Shown here piece by piece: positions 25,873 through 34,050 of a stretch of 64,000 nucleotides of DNA. The number at the start of each line of letters is the position of its first letter. Within the stretch, counting starts at the first letter, position 1. The position numbers and the translations under genes were made by a program. Source of the DNA: an uncultured Lachnospiraceae bacterium. GTDB taxonomy: Bacteria; Bacillota; Clostridia; Lachnospirales; Lachnospiraceae. The stretch covers positions 4,526-68,525 of the forward strand of contig CAJUMV010000022.1 of NCBI GenBank assembly GCA_910587715.1, written 5' to 3'. The notes beneath the pieces are model-generated. The model made no database searches, had not been told where the DNA came from, and worked only from the letters and a program-made list of their open reading frames with translations.

Positions 25873-27426
25873 ATGGAAGGGAGCGAAAGAAAAAATCTGA
25901 CTGCGCTGGAGGAGTATATCAATAAGGTGTATGTGCTTGTTTTGCTGCTGATACCGGGCGCTTGTCAGTGCGCGGGCATCATGTACACGTTTATGAAGCT
26001 GATGGGCTGGACGCCGCCTGTTTCATGGACGGCGTTACTTATTTTTGATGTGACCTGTCTGATCTATCTGGGGATTGGAATTTATTTTGTAAAAACAGGA
26101 TTTAAGAATGGCGTGGTAAAAGCGTCCAAGCTGAAAGCCGGAAAGATTTTTGCGGCTGTGATTCTGCTTATTCAGTGGAACTTTATCCAGTATATGGTTC
26201 CCGCCGGGGATTTTTGGGGCTTTGCTTTTTTCTTTGTGGTGCTTACCACCTTTTTTCTTGACTATAAGCTGGTTGCCGTTACATCGGCGGAGATTGTGGC
26301 CTCCCTGGTGATAGGGTGGTTTGTAAAAGGGAAGGTTCTTTTGCCGGTCGAAGGGGAGATGTTCATTACGAATATAGCCGACAGAGGCGTTTCACTGTGT
26401 CTGGCTCTTCCTACTACGGTGCTGTTAACTTATCTGATTAACCGTTTCCTTGTGAACGCCAAAAAGGACGAGATGGAACGCAACAATGAAAAGGTGAAAA
26501 ATGTGCTTGATTCTGTGCAGTCCCTTTCGGAGAGTCTTTTGAGCGCAGGACAGGCTCTCTCGCAGATTTCGGAAAACGAGAGCGCTTCCGTGGAAGAATT
26601 GTCGGCGACCAGCGAGCAGTTATTGGAGGGTAGTAACAGGCTCGATGGCAAGACGAGAGAGAGCATGGAGAATCTGAAAGAGCTGGACGAATGGAAGAAC
26701 GTTGTGGCGGATAACGTGGAGAAGGTGGAGCAGACTTCCAACGATTTGTTAGACAAGACGAGGGAGAATGAAAAGCGGCTTGCAGAGTTAAAAGATATTA
26801 ACAGCGATGTGTCCAAGTCCATGGTTGCCACGACGGATGTGGCGCAGAAGCTGTCAAAGGCGGTAGAGCAGATTGGCATGACTTTGAATCTGATCAGCGA
26901 TATTTCTTCTTCCACGAATCTGTTGGCGCTGAATGCTTCCATCGAAGCGGCAAGAGCGGGAGAGGCGGGAAAAGGGTTTGCTGTGGTTGCGCAGGAGGTC
27001 GGCAATCTGGCGAACAGCACGCAGGAATCTCTGGAAGAGGTGTCGAAGGTCATACAGACAGTGCAGAACAATGTGAAAGAGATTACCATGTATGTCAACG
27101 ACAATTCCCAGAAACTGGAGAGACAGAATGAGTATTTTACCAATGTATATGTGGGCATACAGGATATGACGCAGCTTCTCGGCGCTGCGGCGGATGCGGT
27201 GAGCGCTATGGGAGAGGCGCATAACAAACAGGCGATGGTTATCCAGAGTACCGTTACCATCAACAAAGAGATTGCCGACGACATCAGCAATGAGAACACC
27301 CAGTTCCAGTCCATCAACGCTATGGTGGAGAGCAATGTGAATGATATCGCGGAGATGTCTAACCAGATTACTACTATTAACGGGATGGTGGATGAGATTA
27401 ATAATCTTTTGAAGAGGGAAGAATGA
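25873..27426 (+). CDS. Methyl-accepting chemotaxis protein, 6-TM
   Basis: 517 aa, RBS CAGGAGGG. The N-terminal 200 residues hold about six membrane helices and no large periplasmic loop, so it probably senses through the membrane or internally. No HAMP is obvious. The signalling domain has a long coiled coil with hairpin tip ISSSTNLLALNASIEAARAGEAGKGFAVVAQEV. It signals to CheA/CheW, which are not in this window. The stop codon overlaps the ATG of a small membrane protein (ATGA), unusual for a chemoreceptor, suggesting linked function. Confidence 0.92.
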   Translation: MEGSERKNLTALEEYINKVYVLVLLLIPGACQCAGIMYTFMKLMGWTPPVSWTALLIFDVTCLIYLGIGIYFVKTGFKNGVVKASKLKAGKIFAAVILLIQWNFIQYMVPAGDFWGFAFFFVVLTTFFLDYKLVAVTSAEIVASLVIGWFVKGKVLLPVEGEMFITNIADRGVSLCLALPTTVLLTYLINRFLVNAKKDEMERNNEKVKNVLDSVQSLSESLLSAGQALSQISENESASVEELSATSEQLLEGSNRLDGKTRESMENLKELDEWKNVVADNVEKVEQTSNDLLDKTRENEKRLAELKDINSDVSKSMVATTDVAQKLSKAVEQIGMTLNLISDISSSTNLLALNASIEAARAGEAGKGFAVVAQEVGNLANSTQESLEEVSKVIQTVQNNVKEITMYVNDNSQKLERQNEYFTNVYVGIQDMTQLLGAAADAVSAMGEAHNKQAMVIQSTVTINKEIADDISNENTQFQSINAMVESNVNDIAEMSNQITTINGMVDEINNLLKREE

Positions 27427-27917
27427 TACCTGTCATACCGCATATGAAGTTCACAATCCTGACGGAGAAGACGCCGGAGGAAGTCTGCCACATTATGGAG
27501 GAGGCGACGATGGTCCGTAATGGGCTTATACGCTTTTCGCCTGGCGGACCGGATTTTTTCGGGGAGGTCTGGGACTCGGAGTTTGAGGTGATGCCGATAC
27601 TGCCGCTCGGGGTTCGGAACTCCTTTCAGCCTGTGATTGTGGGGGATATACGGAAGCAGGGAAATGAGACGGCAGTAGAGATACATATGCGCCTGTCATG
27701 GTACATATTCGCCTTTTGTGTGGCATGGTTTGGCATGACAGGGCTGTATTTTGCAGTCTGCCTGTTGAATCTGATTGTAGGTCACCCGGACAGTTGGAAG
27801 GGGATTGTGTCGGCGGTCGGGTATTTCCTTATTGTACAGCTTCTTGCGAGAGCGGGGTTTTATATTCCGGCAAAGAAGGCGAGGCGGAGGCTGGAAGAAC
27901 TGTTTGGGGATGTGTGA
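27423..27917 (+). CDS. Small membrane protein, paralogue A
   Basis: 164 aa, not recognised. The N-terminal 95 residues look like a beta-rich soluble domain (MKFTILTEKTPEEVCHIMEE, FFGEVWDSEFEVMP, VGDIRKQGNETAVEIHMRLSWY). Two membrane helices follow (about 97-117 and 128-148), and a basic/acidic tail ends RAGFYIPAKKARRRLEELF. It is translationally coupled to the chemoreceptor upstream and overlaps its equally long paralogue downstream (TGATG). Confidence 0.8.
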   Translation: MIPVIPHMKFTILTEKTPEEVCHIMEEATMVRNGLIRFSPGGPDFFGEVWDSEFEVMPILPLGVRNSFQPVIVGDIRKQGNETAVEIHMRLSWYIFAFCVAWFGMTGLYFAVCLLNLIVGHPDSWKGIVSAVGYFLIVQLLARAGFYIPAKKARRRLEELFGDV

Positions 27918-28411
27918 TGGGTAAATTTCCGTATCTTAAGAGGTTCCGCATTTATACCGATAAGCCGCCGGAGGAGGTACACAGTCTCCTGCAGGGGGAA
28001 ACGGCGACCTGGGGAATTGCACATTACCCTTTGGGAGACGGCGCGTTTGTGGGGGAGGTCGGCACATCGGATTTCAAGGTAGTGCCAAGACCTTCATGGT
28101 TCCACAGGACTTATTCCATGGCGGTGCTGGAAGGCAGCATAAGGACAGAGGGCGGGGAAACGGTGGTGGACGTGAAAATGCGTTTTCCGTGGTCGGTGTA
28201 CCTGCTTTTTCCCTTATATTTTCTGATGGGAATGGGTTTTATGATTGCGGAAGGACCGTTTCCGCCGGTTATCGATAAGCTGGCATTTGGTTTTATGTGC
28301 TTTGTGGAATTGTGTTTCTGGGTTTATGCAAGGAGTGGATTCTACTTTGCGACCAGAGGGGTAGAGGAAGAACTGGAAGAGCTGCTGGAGGGAGAGGCAG
28401 AAGATGACTGA
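27917..28411 (+). CDS. Small membrane protein, paralogue B
   Basis: 164 aa, the same length and layout as the preceding gene. Shared pattern: a T/DKPPEEV helix, the F-GEV-TSDFKV-P strand pair, G-IR-EGGETVVDVKMRFPW, two membrane helices, and the ending ARSGFYFATRGVEEELEELL. Tandem duplication is clear. The ATG at 27917 shares a base with the previous stop, and the 3' end overlaps the AlkD-like gene by 8 bases. Function unknown; perhaps an accessory pair for the chemoreceptor. Confidence 0.8.
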   Translation: MGKFPYLKRFRIYTDKPPEEVHSLLQGETATWGIAHYPLGDGAFVGEVGTSDFKVVPRPSWFHRTYSMAVLEGSIRTEGGETVVDVKMRFPWSVYLLFPLYFLMGMGFMIAEGPFPPVIDKLAFGFMCFVELCFWVYARSGFYFATRGVEEELEELLEGEAEDD

Positions 28412-29102
28412 ACGGATGATTTTTGACGAGATAAAAGAGGAATTGTTTTTACAGCAGGACACGGTTTACCGTGATTTTCAGGCGAAGCTGATACCGACGA
28501 TCGACAAAGAAACCGTGATTGGGGTGCGTACACCCGCGCTTCGGAAGATGGCGAAGCAGCTGGCAAAGAGGGAAGATATCGGCGCGTTTTTAGAGGCGTT
28601 TCCCCATACATATTTTGAGGAAAACCAGCTTCACGCTTTTATTATAGCGGAGAGGAAGGATTTTGCACAGTGCATGGAGGAGCTTTGCGCATTTCTGCCC
28701 TATGTGGATAACTGGGCGACCTGTGACCAGATGTCTCCAAAGGTATTTAAGAAATACAGGCGGGAACTGCTTCCTCATATCAGGGAGTGGCTTGTCTCCG
28801 ATCAGACATACACAGTGCGGTTTGGTGTCGGGATGCTGATGGCGCATTTTCTGGACGAGGATTTTGATATGGCATATCCCGAGATGGTTTCAAAAATCCG
28901 CTCGGAGGAATACTATGTCAATATGATGATTGCCTGGTATTTTGCAACGGCGCTGGCGAAACAGTATGAGGCGGTTTTGCCTTATATTGAGGAAAAGAGA
29001 TTGGAGACCTGGACGCACAATAAGGCGATTCAGAAAGCGGTGGAGAGTTATCGGATCACGCCGGAGCAGAAGGGGTATTTGAGGGGGTTAAAAAAGAGAT
29101 GA
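28404..29102 (+). CDS. AlkD-like DNA alkylation repair protein
   Basis: 232-aa HEAT-like helical-repeat protein of the AlkD/COG4912 family. Family marks: VIGVRTPALRKMAKQLAK near the N-terminus, then YVDNWATCDQMSPKVF, VRFGVGMLMAHFLD, YYVNMMIAWYFATALAKQYE and TWTHNKAIQKAVESYRIT. AlkD proteins are DNA glycosylases that remove bulky or cationic N3/N7-alkylated bases without base flipping. The conserved W-D/N-T signature region is present. Overlaps genes on both sides, so it belongs to the chemoreceptor-led operon by position. Confidence 0.88.
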   Translation: MTERMIFDEIKEELFLQQDTVYRDFQAKLIPTIDKETVIGVRTPALRKMAKQLAKREDIGAFLEAFPHTYFEENQLHAFIIAERKDFAQCMEELCAFLPYVDNWATCDQMSPKVFKKYRRELLPHIREWLVSDQTYTVRFGVGMLMAHFLDEDFDMAYPEMVSKIRSEEYYVNMMIAWYFATALAKQYEAVLPYIEEKRLETWTHNKAIQKAVESYRITPEQKGYLRGLKKR

Positions 29103-29902
29103 CAAACAAAGAAATCCTCCAAATTGCAATGAGACAGTCCGCTATGGACATTAACTGCAATGCGGAGGACTTTTTATGCGAAGGTCCGGTCATTGTAAAA
29201 TCCGGCGTGGGACCGAAAGCGAGGAAATATTATAAGGAGCCGATTGCCTGCAATCTGGTTTCCTACGGGAACAATATTGTGGCATCTGTGCGGGATGAAT
29301 ACAGGGAAATTGTCGAGGAATACCTTGGAAAGTTTGAATTTTACCATTGTTTTGAAACGCCGAATCTCCACTGGCTGAATGAGAGGATGCAGCCTCTTGG
29401 ACAGAAGGTGTGTTTTATGGCGGAGTATTATCTTCCCGATGTGGAGACACGGCGCGCCCTGTCTTGCGGTTATGAGTTGCGGACTTTGGAACAGGCGGAT
29501 TTCCGGGAGTTATATAAGCCGGAATGGGGCAACGCGCTCTGTGAGGACAGAAAGGAGTTGGACGTTCTGGGCATTGGCGCCTACGATGGTGGAAAGCTTG
29601 TAGGGCTGGCTGGATGCTCTGCTGACTGTGAAACCATGTGGCAGATTGGGGTGGATGTGCTGCCGGATTACAGGCGGCAGGGCATCGCGGCGGCGCTGAC
29701 AAGCGGTCTTGCTTTGAAGATTCTGGAGAGGGGAAAAGTTCCCTTTTACTGCTCGGCATGGTCAAATATCCGTTCGGTGAGAAATGCGGTGAAGAGCGGC
29801 TTTATTCCCGCGTGGGTGGAGATGACGGTGAAGCCGGAAAGCGTGGTGGAGGAGCTGAACCGGGGAAATATTTGCAAACAAGTAAGACGAGAGAATGAGT
29901 GA
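29099..29902 (+). CDS. GNAT family N-acetyltransferase
   Basis: 267 aa with a start overlapping the AlkD stop (ATGA). The N-terminal half (1-130) is a divergent GNAT-like or DUF-type region. The C-terminal half is a typical GNAT domain with the acetyl-CoA loop VDVLPDYRRQGIAAALTSGLA (about 190-210) and YCSAWSNIRSVRNAVKSGF. Substrate unknown; cytosolic. Co-transcribed with the DNA-repair gene by overlap. Confidence 0.85.
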   Translation: MTNKEILQIAMRQSAMDINCNAEDFLCEGPVIVKSGVGPKARKYYKEPIACNLVSYGNNIVASVRDEYREIVEEYLGKFEFYHCFETPNLHWLNERMQPLGQKVCFMAEYYLPDVETRRALSCGYELRTLEQADFRELYKPEWGNALCEDRKELDVLGIGAYDGGKLVGLAGCSADCETMWQIGVDVLPDYRRQGIAAALTSGLALKILERGKVPFYCSAWSNIRSVRNAVKSGFIPAWVEMTVKPESVVEELNRGNICKQVRRENE

Positions 29903-29950
29903 AAGAGCCGAAAGAGGTCTGTGGACGGGAAAGAAGGGGAGGTTATTATT

Positions 29951-31411
29951 GTGCAAAAGAAGATGCGGAGAAACGGAAGGACAGCGGCAGGAATTTTTAT
30001 CTGTGCGGGTACGCTGTTTTTTACAGCCTGCGGCGCGAGTGATAGCGCAGGACAGGATGGACAGACCGCGGAGACGGAACAGGCGGAAACGGATCAATCG
30101 GGAATGACAGGGAACGATACGGAGGCGGCAAAGACGGAAACGCCGGAGAATACAGCGGAAGGGGAGACGGGCATATCGAAGGAGGATGCAGAGTCTGCGG
30201 CAGATGGCGTACAGGACGGGAAGGTGAACGCGGAGACAGGGGAAAACGCGGCACCCGTCGAGATGTCAGAGGAACTCTGTCAGGCGAAAACCAGGCATTA
30301 TTACAGCGGTATCCTGTCACAGGTTATGGCGGCATGGCGGCTTCCCGACATGGAACTGGGCGTCGGAACTTCTGCGAATGATACGCTTGACGCCGAAGAG
30401 ATGGCGAAGAACTGCTTTGCGGTGGCGGATGTGGATCAGGACGGCAGGGAGGAATTGCTGGTCAGATGGACGACGACAAACACTGCGGGCAGTCTTGAGG
30501 TGGTGTATGACTATAACCCTGTCAGCGGGGAATTAAAAAATGAGTTTTGCGCGTACCCGGCGCTCACCTATTACGACAACGGTGTGATTAAGGCGGAATG
30601 GTCGCACAATCAGGTGCCGCCTGCGGAGTTTTGGCCGTGTACGTTTTATCAATATGAGCCGGAGAGGAATTCCTATGTGGAAATCGGTTCTCTGAGGGCA
30701 TGGGATGACATCGGAGAAGAGTGGGATTTTCCAACGGAATGGGATGTGGACGGCGACGGAACTGTATATGAAATTGTAAAGGCAGGAGAAGAGTATTCCG
30801 GTTATGATTCTGGTTATGAGGAATTCAAATTTAATCAGGCGGATGTGGATGATTGGCTGGGCGGATTTATGGAGGGTGCGAAGGAGCTGTCAATCGAGTA
30901 TTATCCTATGAAACACGAGTCTTTTGCGGATTTCACGCCCGCTTATTTAAAGATGGTGGCGCAGGAGGCTGGCAGAGAGCGGACGGATACGGCGTCCGAT
31001 TTGGGACTGTTTATTCTGGGCGAAGACCGTTTTCTGGACGCGGCGCAGACGATGCTGTCGGAAAAGTACGGGGTGGAAATGGAGCAGCCGGACCCGGATT
31101 TTGAAGAGTGGACGGTTGGATTGAAGGATGGAAAAGAGCTGTTTTCCTTCGAGGCGCTGAATGGGGGTCATATCGGCTATAGAGATGAAAAGCTTGAGGA
31201 TGTGACCATCTTCGGTATTTATCCGGGCATCAGCGTAGACGGCGCGTGGGAGAAATTGAAGGCTTACGGGTTTTATGCATCCCCCTACCCGGAGGTGGAG
31301 AACTGCCTCATTACCGGGGAGGGCTTCGACAATATCAGCATCTGGTTTTCGGTGGAGGATGGACTGGTGACGGATATTGTGGTGGGACCTTACTGCGCGT
31401 TTGCGGGGTGA
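29951..31411 (+). CDS. Lipoprotein of unknown function
   Basis: 486 aa from GTG 29951 (MQKKMRRNGRTAAG), correctly spaced after AAGGGGAGG; the upstream ATG at 29921 has no good site. Signal peptide with lipobox FFTAC, then a long Glu/Thr/Gly-rich acidic linker (about 30-95), then a mixed domain. It contains FAVADVDQDGREELLVRW, an FG-GAP/dockerin-like calcium-binding D-x-D-x-D-G loop, and a second one, WDVDGDGTVYEIV. It is probably a surface calcium-binding lipoprotein; no enzymatic motif seen. Confidence 0.75.
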   Translation: MQKKMRRNGRTAAGIFICAGTLFFTACGASDSAGQDGQTAETEQAETDQSGMTGNDTEAAKTETPENTAEGETGISKEDAESAADGVQDGKVNAETGENAAPVEMSEELCQAKTRHYYSGILSQVMAAWRLPDMELGVGTSANDTLDAEEMAKNCFAVADVDQDGREELLVRWTTTNTAGSLEVVYDYNPVSGELKNEFCAYPALTYYDNGVIKAEWSHNQVPPAEFWPCTFYQYEPERNSYVEIGSLRAWDDIGEEWDFPTEWDVDGDGTVYEIVKAGEEYSGYDSGYEEFKFNQADVDDWLGGFMEGAKELSIEYYPMKHESFADFTPAYLKMVAQEAGRERTDTASDLGLFILGEDRFLDAAQTMLSEKYGVEMEQPDPDFEEWTVGLKDGKELFSFEALNGGHIGYRDEKLEDVTIFGIYPGISVDGAWEKLKAYGFYASPYPEVENCLITGEGFDNISIWFSVEDGLVTDIVVGPYCAFAG

Positions 31412-31502
31412 GGGAAGGACCCGGTAAGTTCTTGTGGATACAAAAAAACGGCGATTATCTATAACAACGAAATGTATATATAATTGATAGGAAAAGTATG
31501 TA

Positions 31503-31531
31503 TTGCGTACCCCGTTTTTTTCTGCTATACT
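31503..31531 (+). promoter_or_regulatory. Putative promoter of transsulfuration gene
   Basis: TTGCGT (31503-31508), 17-bp spacer, TATACT (31526-31531), 35 bases before the start of the PLP enzyme gene. No T-box or SAM riboswitch is recognisable in the 154-bp gap. Confidence 0.5.
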
Positions 31532-31565
31532 GATTCCAGTAAAGGGAAAGACGGAGGAAAAGGCA

Positions 31566-32726
31566 ATGGCAAAAGAAATAGGAACGAGATGCATTCATTT
31601 GGAGGAGGAAGGGCTGAACCACTACGGGGCGGTTAGTTTTCCCATCTACCAGACGGCGACCTTCGCGCATCCGGGAGTGGGGCAGAGTACGGGCTATGAT
31701 TATAGCCGGGTGCAGAATCCCACGAGGGAGCAGCTGGAAAAGGTGGTGGCGTCGTTAGAAAACGGGATTGACGCGCTGGCGCTTTCTTCTGGAATGGCGG
31801 CAATCACGTTGATGATGGAGCTGTTTTCCCCGGGCGATCATCTGATTGTGGATGCGGATCTGTACGGAGGGAGCGTGCGCCTGTTTGAGCAGATTTCAAA
31901 GAAAAACGGTATTACCTTTACGAGCATCGACTGCTGCTGTGAAGAGATAGAGGGACATATCAGGGAAAACACGAAAGCGATTTACATAGAGACACCCACC
32001 AACCCGATGATGCATGTGACGGATATTGCGAAGACGGCGGAACTTGCGAAACGGCACGGTCTGCTTTTGCTTGTGGACAATACGTTTTTGTCACCTTATT
32101 TCCAGAATCCTCTCGCTCTGGGGGCGGATCTTGTGATTCACAGCGGCACCAAGTTTCTGGGCGGGCATAACGACACGCTGGCGGGCTTTCTTGTGACCAA
32201 CAGGGAAGAACTCAGCGAGCGGCTGCGCTTTCTGTATAAAACGACGGGAGCGGTTCTTTCTCCTTTCGACAGCTGGCTTATCCTGCGCGGAATCAAGACG
32301 CTGGGCGTGCGCATGGAGAGAGCGCAGGAAAATGCGCTGGCGATTGTAGAGTGGCTTAAAGGACAGCCCGGTGTTACGGATGTGATTTATCCGGGGCTTG
32401 CGGAACATCCGGGGTATGAGGTGATGAAGCGGCAGGCGAGAGGTTTCGGCGCGATGCTGACCTTTCGGGTGGAAAGCAGGGAGTTTGCGCTTGCCATTCT
32501 GGAAAAGGTGAAGCTGATTCAATATGCAGAGAGTCTTGGCGGGGTGGAGACGCTGATTACCTATCCGACCACCCAGACCCATGCGGATGTGCCGAAGGAA
32601 ATTCGGGAGAAAAACGGGATTACGGAGAGCACCCTGCGGATGTCGGTGGGAATCGAGGACGTGAAGGATTTGCTGGCGGATCTGGATGATGTTTTCCGAG
32701 AGATTCGGGCTGAGAAACAGAGTTGA
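31566..32726 (+). CDS. Cys/Met-metabolism PLP-dependent enzyme
   Basis: 386 aa from ATG 31566 (MAKEIGTRCIHLEEEG), RBS GGAGGAAAAGG. Trans-sulfuration family: YSRVQNPTREQLEK, SSGMAAITLMMELFSPGDHL, ETPTNPMM, VDNTFLSPYFQNPLALGADL, and the PLP lysine in HSGTKFLGGHND. C-terminal SLGGVETLITYPTTQTH and RMSVGIED. Likely cystathionine gamma-synthase, O-acetylhomoserine sulfhydrylase or methionine gamma-lyase; the sequence alone does not separate these. Followed by a C-S lyase, so methionine or cysteine interconversion is the probable pathway. Confidence 0.9.
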   Translation: MAKEIGTRCIHLEEEGLNHYGAVSFPIYQTATFAHPGVGQSTGYDYSRVQNPTREQLEKVVASLENGIDALALSSGMAAITLMMELFSPGDHLIVDADLYGGSVRLFEQISKKNGITFTSIDCCCEEIEGHIRENTKAIYIETPTNPMMHVTDIAKTAELAKRHGLLLLVDNTFLSPYFQNPLALGADLVIHSGTKFLGGHNDTLAGFLVTNREELSERLRFLYKTTGAVLSPFDSWLILRGIKTLGVRMERAQENALAIVEWLKGQPGVTDVIYPGLAEHPGYEVMKRQARGFGAMLTFRVESREFALAILEKVKLIQYAESLGGVETLITYPTTQTHADVPKEIREKNGITESTLRMSVGIEDVKDLLADLDDVFREIRAEKQS

Positions 32727-32799
32727 ACATGACTTTCGGGCGCTGACCTGTGTGAGCGACAGATGGAAAGGAATAAGTGCTGATGTGGAGGAACGAAAG

Positions 32800-33990
32800 A
32801 TGGCGGAGAGAAACTTAGACTTTGACAACGTGATAGAGAGAAGAAATACCCGGTCGTTAAAATACGATTTTGCGGCGGAGCGGGGGATGCCGGTGGATAT
32901 CCTGCCGTTGTGGGTGGCGGATATGGATTTTCGGACTTCCTCCTACATAGAGGATGCGCTGGTCGAGCGGGTAAGGGAAGGTGTTTTCGGCTACAGCGAA
33001 GTGAAGACACCTTATTTTGAGATTGTGCGGGACTGGATGGTAAGGCGGCATGGATGGCAGCCGCAGGAAGAATGGCTTGTGAAAACGCCGGGCGTGGTGA
33101 CGGCTCTTGCCATGGCGGTAAAGGCGTACACGGAGCCGGGGGATGCGGTGCTCATACAGCTTCCGGTTTATTATCCATTCGCGGAGGTGATTGAGGATAA
33201 TGACAGGCATGTGGTCAGTAACACCCTGTATCGCGGCGAGGACAACCGCTATCATATTGATTTTGCGGATTTTGAGGAGAAGATTATCCAAAACGGGGTA
33301 AAACTGTTCCTTCTCTGCAATCCCCACAATCCGGTGGGGCGGGTCTGGACCAAGGAAGAGCTGATCAGGCTGGGCGATATCTGCGTGAAGCATGATGTGA
33401 TTGTGGTAAGCGATGAAATCCATGAGGATTTTGTGTTTGAGGGAAAGCATCAGGTATTTGCGGGGCTGAAAAAGGAGTACGAGGAGCGCTGCATCGTCTG
33501 CACTTCCCCCAGCAAGACTTTTAATCTTGCAACGATGGTGTTGTCAAATATTTTTATTCCCAGCCGGGACTTGCGGAAACGTTTCCGAAAACAGCTTGAC
33601 GCGGCGGGTATCAGCCAGCTTGGGGTGATGGGGCTGATTGCCTGCGAGACGGCTTACAGCAAGGGCGAGGAGTGGTATTTGGCAATGCTTGCGTATGTCC
33701 GCGGCAATATTGTCTTTGTGAAGAAATATGTAGCGGAAAACCTGCCCGGCGTGACGATGACAGAACATGAGGGAACGTATCTGCTTTGGCTGGATTTTTC
33801 GGGGACAGGCTTGTCGGATGCGGAAATAGAGGATAGGATCGTGCATAAGGCAAAGCTGTGGCTGGACGGCGGTGCGATGTTCGGGGAGAGTGGAAGAGGG
33901 TTTCAGAGAATTAATGCGGCTTGTCCGCGAAGCATACTGGAAGAAGCGATGGGGAGATTGAAGAGGGAGTTTGTGGAAATATGCGGATAG
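32800..33990 (+). CDS. MalY/PatB-type cystathionine beta-lyase
   Basis: 396 aa from ATG 32800 behind GGAGGAACG. Fold-type I aminotransferase family, MalY/PatB subgroup: NTRSLKYD, LPLWVADMDF, GVFGYSE, NPHNPVGRVWTKEEL, VVSDEIHEDFVF, and the PLP lysine in TSPSKTFNLATM. These enzymes cleave C-S bonds (cystathionine to homocysteine, pyruvate and ammonia), and some also regulate transcription. With the trans-sulfuration enzyme 73 bases upstream it could complete homocysteine formation for methionine. Confidence 0.92.
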   Translation: MAERNLDFDNVIERRNTRSLKYDFAAERGMPVDILPLWVADMDFRTSSYIEDALVERVREGVFGYSEVKTPYFEIVRDWMVRRHGWQPQEEWLVKTPGVVTALAMAVKAYTEPGDAVLIQLPVYYPFAEVIEDNDRHVVSNTLYRGEDNRYHIDFADFEEKIIQNGVKLFLLCNPHNPVGRVWTKEELIRLGDICVKHDVIVVSDEIHEDFVFEGKHQVFAGLKKEYEERCIVCTSPSKTFNLATMVLSNIFIPSRDLRKRFRKQLDAAGISQLGVMGLIACETAYSKGEEWYLAMLAYVRGNIVFVKKYVAENLPGVTMTEHEGTYLLWLDFSGTGLSDAEIEDRIVHKAKLWLDGGAMFGESGRGFQRINAACPRSILEEAMGRLKREFVEICG

Positions 33991-34000
33991 TAGAACAGTC

Positions 34001-34030
34001 TTGACAAGAGGGAACCGGAATTTTTATAAT
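34001..34030 (+). promoter_or_regulatory. Consensus promoter of chemoreceptor gene
   Basis: TTGACA (34001-34006), 18-bp spacer, TATAAT (34025-34030). Both hexamers are perfect vegetative-sigma consensus. It is followed by GAGGGGGTG and the ATG at 34051. No FliA-type motif, so this receptor is probably not tied to the late flagellar regulon. Confidence 0.75.
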
Positions 34031-34050
34031 GGGAACGAGGGGGTGTTGTC

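Noticed and set aside
26430..27686. 418-codon minus-strand frame
   Set aside because: Antisense to the chemoreceptor coiled coil; Ser/Leu-rich low-complexity translation typical of such shadows.
31412..31565. T-box or SAM riboswitch before the sulfur amino-acid genes
   Set aside because: The gap is short, with a promoter 35 bases before the gene, leaving no room for such a leader; no conserved elements seen.
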